From LDYB01 sp037442385 (GTDB lineage Bacteria > Armatimonadota > Fimbriimonadia > Fimbriimonadales > GBS-DC), in the NCBI GenBank assembly GCA_037442385.1, contig JBBIQJ010000141.1:1-6880 (forward strand): a stretch of 6,880 nt of DNA. The letters run 5' to 3'. Every line of letters starts with the position of its first letter. Within the stretch, counting starts at the first letter, position 1. Below, piece after piece: positions 5,922 to 6,880 of this stretch. A program made the translations under genes and the position numbers. The notes beneath the pieces were generated by a model, which had not been told where the DNA came from, did not search any database, and saw only the letters and a program-made list of their open reading frames with translations.

Positions 5922-6880
5922 CTATTTCGCCTTGAGCGCCGCCAAAATTTCTTGCACGCCCTGTCGCGCGTCCATAAACAGCATGAGCGTGTTGTCCATC
6001 GCAAACAGCGGGTTCGGGATACCCGCAAAGCCGGGGCTGAGACTGCGCTTGATGACCACCACGCTTTTCGCCTTGTCCACATCCAGAATGGGCATGCCTG
6101 CGATGGGACTGTTGGGGTCAGTGCGCGCCAGGGGGTTCACCACATCGTTGGCGCCAATCACAATCGCCACATCCACCTGCTCGAAGCGCGGGTTGATTTC
6201 GTCCATCTCTTTGAGTTTGTCGTAGGGCACATCGGCTTCCGCGAGTAGCACATTCATATGCCCCGGCATGCGCCCTGCAACGGGGTGGATAGCGAACTCC
6301 ACGCGCGTGCCCTGCGCCTCCAGCGCCTGCATCAGGTCGCGCACGGCATGCTGGGCTTGCGAGACCGCCATGCCGTAGCCGGGCACAATCACCACATAGC
6401 GCGCCCCTTCCAGTAGCATCGCGACCTCTTCGGGCGAGGTTGCCTTCACCCGCCCTCCGTACACATCCTCCGCCTTTGGTCCCGCCTCCGCAGGCACCCA
6501 CACCCCGAACAGCACATTCCGCAGGGAACGGTTCATCGCGCGGCACATGATGGTGGTCAGAATAATCCCTGACGCACCCACCAGCGAACCGGTGATAATC
6601 AGCGCGTTGTTGTTCAGCACGAACCCCGTCGCTGATGCCGCCAGCCCTGAATAGGAGTTCAACAGCGCAATTACCACGGGCATATCGGCGCCCCCAATCG
6701 GAAACACCAGCAGCAGCCCCACCACCGACGCCACCGCCAGCAACGCCCAGTAATATCCCATCTGCGATGGCTCCATCGCAAGCATCACCCCCAGCCCAAT
6801 CGCAATCAGGAGCAACAGCCCATTAAAGTAGTGCAACGACCGAACGGGTATCGGGTTGTCCCCCACAATCCCCTGCAGTT
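5922..6880 (-). CDS. pntB: NAD(P) transhydrogenase beta subunit PntB, C-terminal part (cut by right edge)
   Basis: PntB and PntA form the inner-membrane enzyme that uses the proton gradient to reduce NADP+ with NADH. The visible part is about 318 codons of a usual 460 or so; the true start lies beyond the right edge, and the GTG at 6866 is an internal valine. Counting that valine as 1, membrane helices of domain II occupy about 14-30, 38-56, 60-82 and 86-108, with NNNALIITGSLVGASG and IMCRAMNRS (107-114) as in the family. The NADP(H)-binding domain III follows: GYGMAVSQAQHAV (163-175), HPVAGRMPGHMNVLLAEA (194-211), GANDVVNP (238-245) with the conserved Asp, PIAGMPIL (254-261), and KRS (273-275), which contacts the 2'-phosphate of NADP. 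The later loop reads SPGFAGIPNPLF, and LFMDAR stands where LFGDAK is common. It is presumably the last gene of a pnt operon; the tRNA begins 18 bases after its TAG with no terminator between. Confidence 0.96.
   Translation of the reverse strand, partial: LQGIVGDNPIPVRSLHYFNGLLLLIAIGLGVMLAMEPSQMGYYWALLAVASVVGLLLVFPIGGADMPVVIALLNSYSGLAASATGFVLNNNALIITGSLVGASGIILTTIMCRAMNRSLRNVLFGVWVPAEAGPKAEDVYGGRVKATSPEEVAMLLEGARYVVIVPGYGMAVSQAQHAVRDLMQALEAQGTRVEFAIHPVAGRMPGHMNVLLAEADVPYDKLKEMDEINPRFEQVDVAIVIGANDVVNPLARTDPNSPIAGMPILDVDKAKSVVVIKRSLSPGFAGIPNPLFAMDNTLMLFMDARQGVQEILAALKAK

Noticed and set aside
5754..6248. Plus-strand open frames (5754-6248 and 5812-6225) crossing the tRNA and the end of pntB
   Set aside because: They run antisense through a well-folded tRNA and conserved PntB motifs; reading through tRNA sequence is a typical artefact.
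1..6880. CRISPR arrays, insertion sequences, tRNA-linked integration sites
   Set aside because: No spaced direct repeats, transposase motifs, terminal inverted repeats or duplicated tRNA 3' ends were seen on either strand.

Overview
The window holds six protein genes and one tRNA, all read from the minus strand, so the functional order runs from the right edge to the left. Two genes run off the edges. The DNA is moderately GC-rich and densely packed; the longest gap without a gene is about 80 bases, so there is no gene-free stretch over 300 bases. An RND pump with a periplasmic adaptor and a TolC-type outer-membrane channel means a diderm bacterium. The Tat-exported DUF1501 protein is a family common in Planctomycetota, Verrucomicrobiota, Armatimonadota and Bacteroidota. 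An Armatimonadota-like or similar environmental lineage is a guess; the window does not settle it.

Right part (6880 to 5813): the C-terminal two thirds of PntB, the beta subunit of proton-translocating NAD(P) transhydrogenase, ends 18 bases before a complete tRNA-Ser(UGA) with an encoded CCA. A perfect TATAAT sits in that short gap and probably gives the tRNA its own promoter.

Middle (5730 to 4432): one complete DUF1501 gene with a twin-arginine signal and an unusual Cys-x-x-Cys leader before it. Its common partner, DUF1800, is not next to it.

Left part (4402 to 1): a probable metal-efflux operon. It starts with a TATAAT box and a small inverted repeat near the expected transcription start. 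The genes follow in the order: small membrane-anchored cysteine-containing protein of unknown function, CzcC-like outer-membrane factor, CzcB/CusB-like adaptor, and a CzcA-type HME-RND pump cut by the window edge. The last three overlap by 8 bases and 1 base, so they are probably translationally coupled and form one tripartite complex that moves a metal ion from periplasm or inner membrane to the outside. The metal cannot be named, because the pump's transmembrane metal and proton residues lie outside the window and no metal regulator is present.

The most unusual point is in the adaptor: its helical domain contains three copies, spaced exactly 66 residues, of the R-x3-L-x6-S motif that normally marks the single hairpin tip docking onto TolC. 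The second is the unrecognised small Cys-containing protein that opens the operon.
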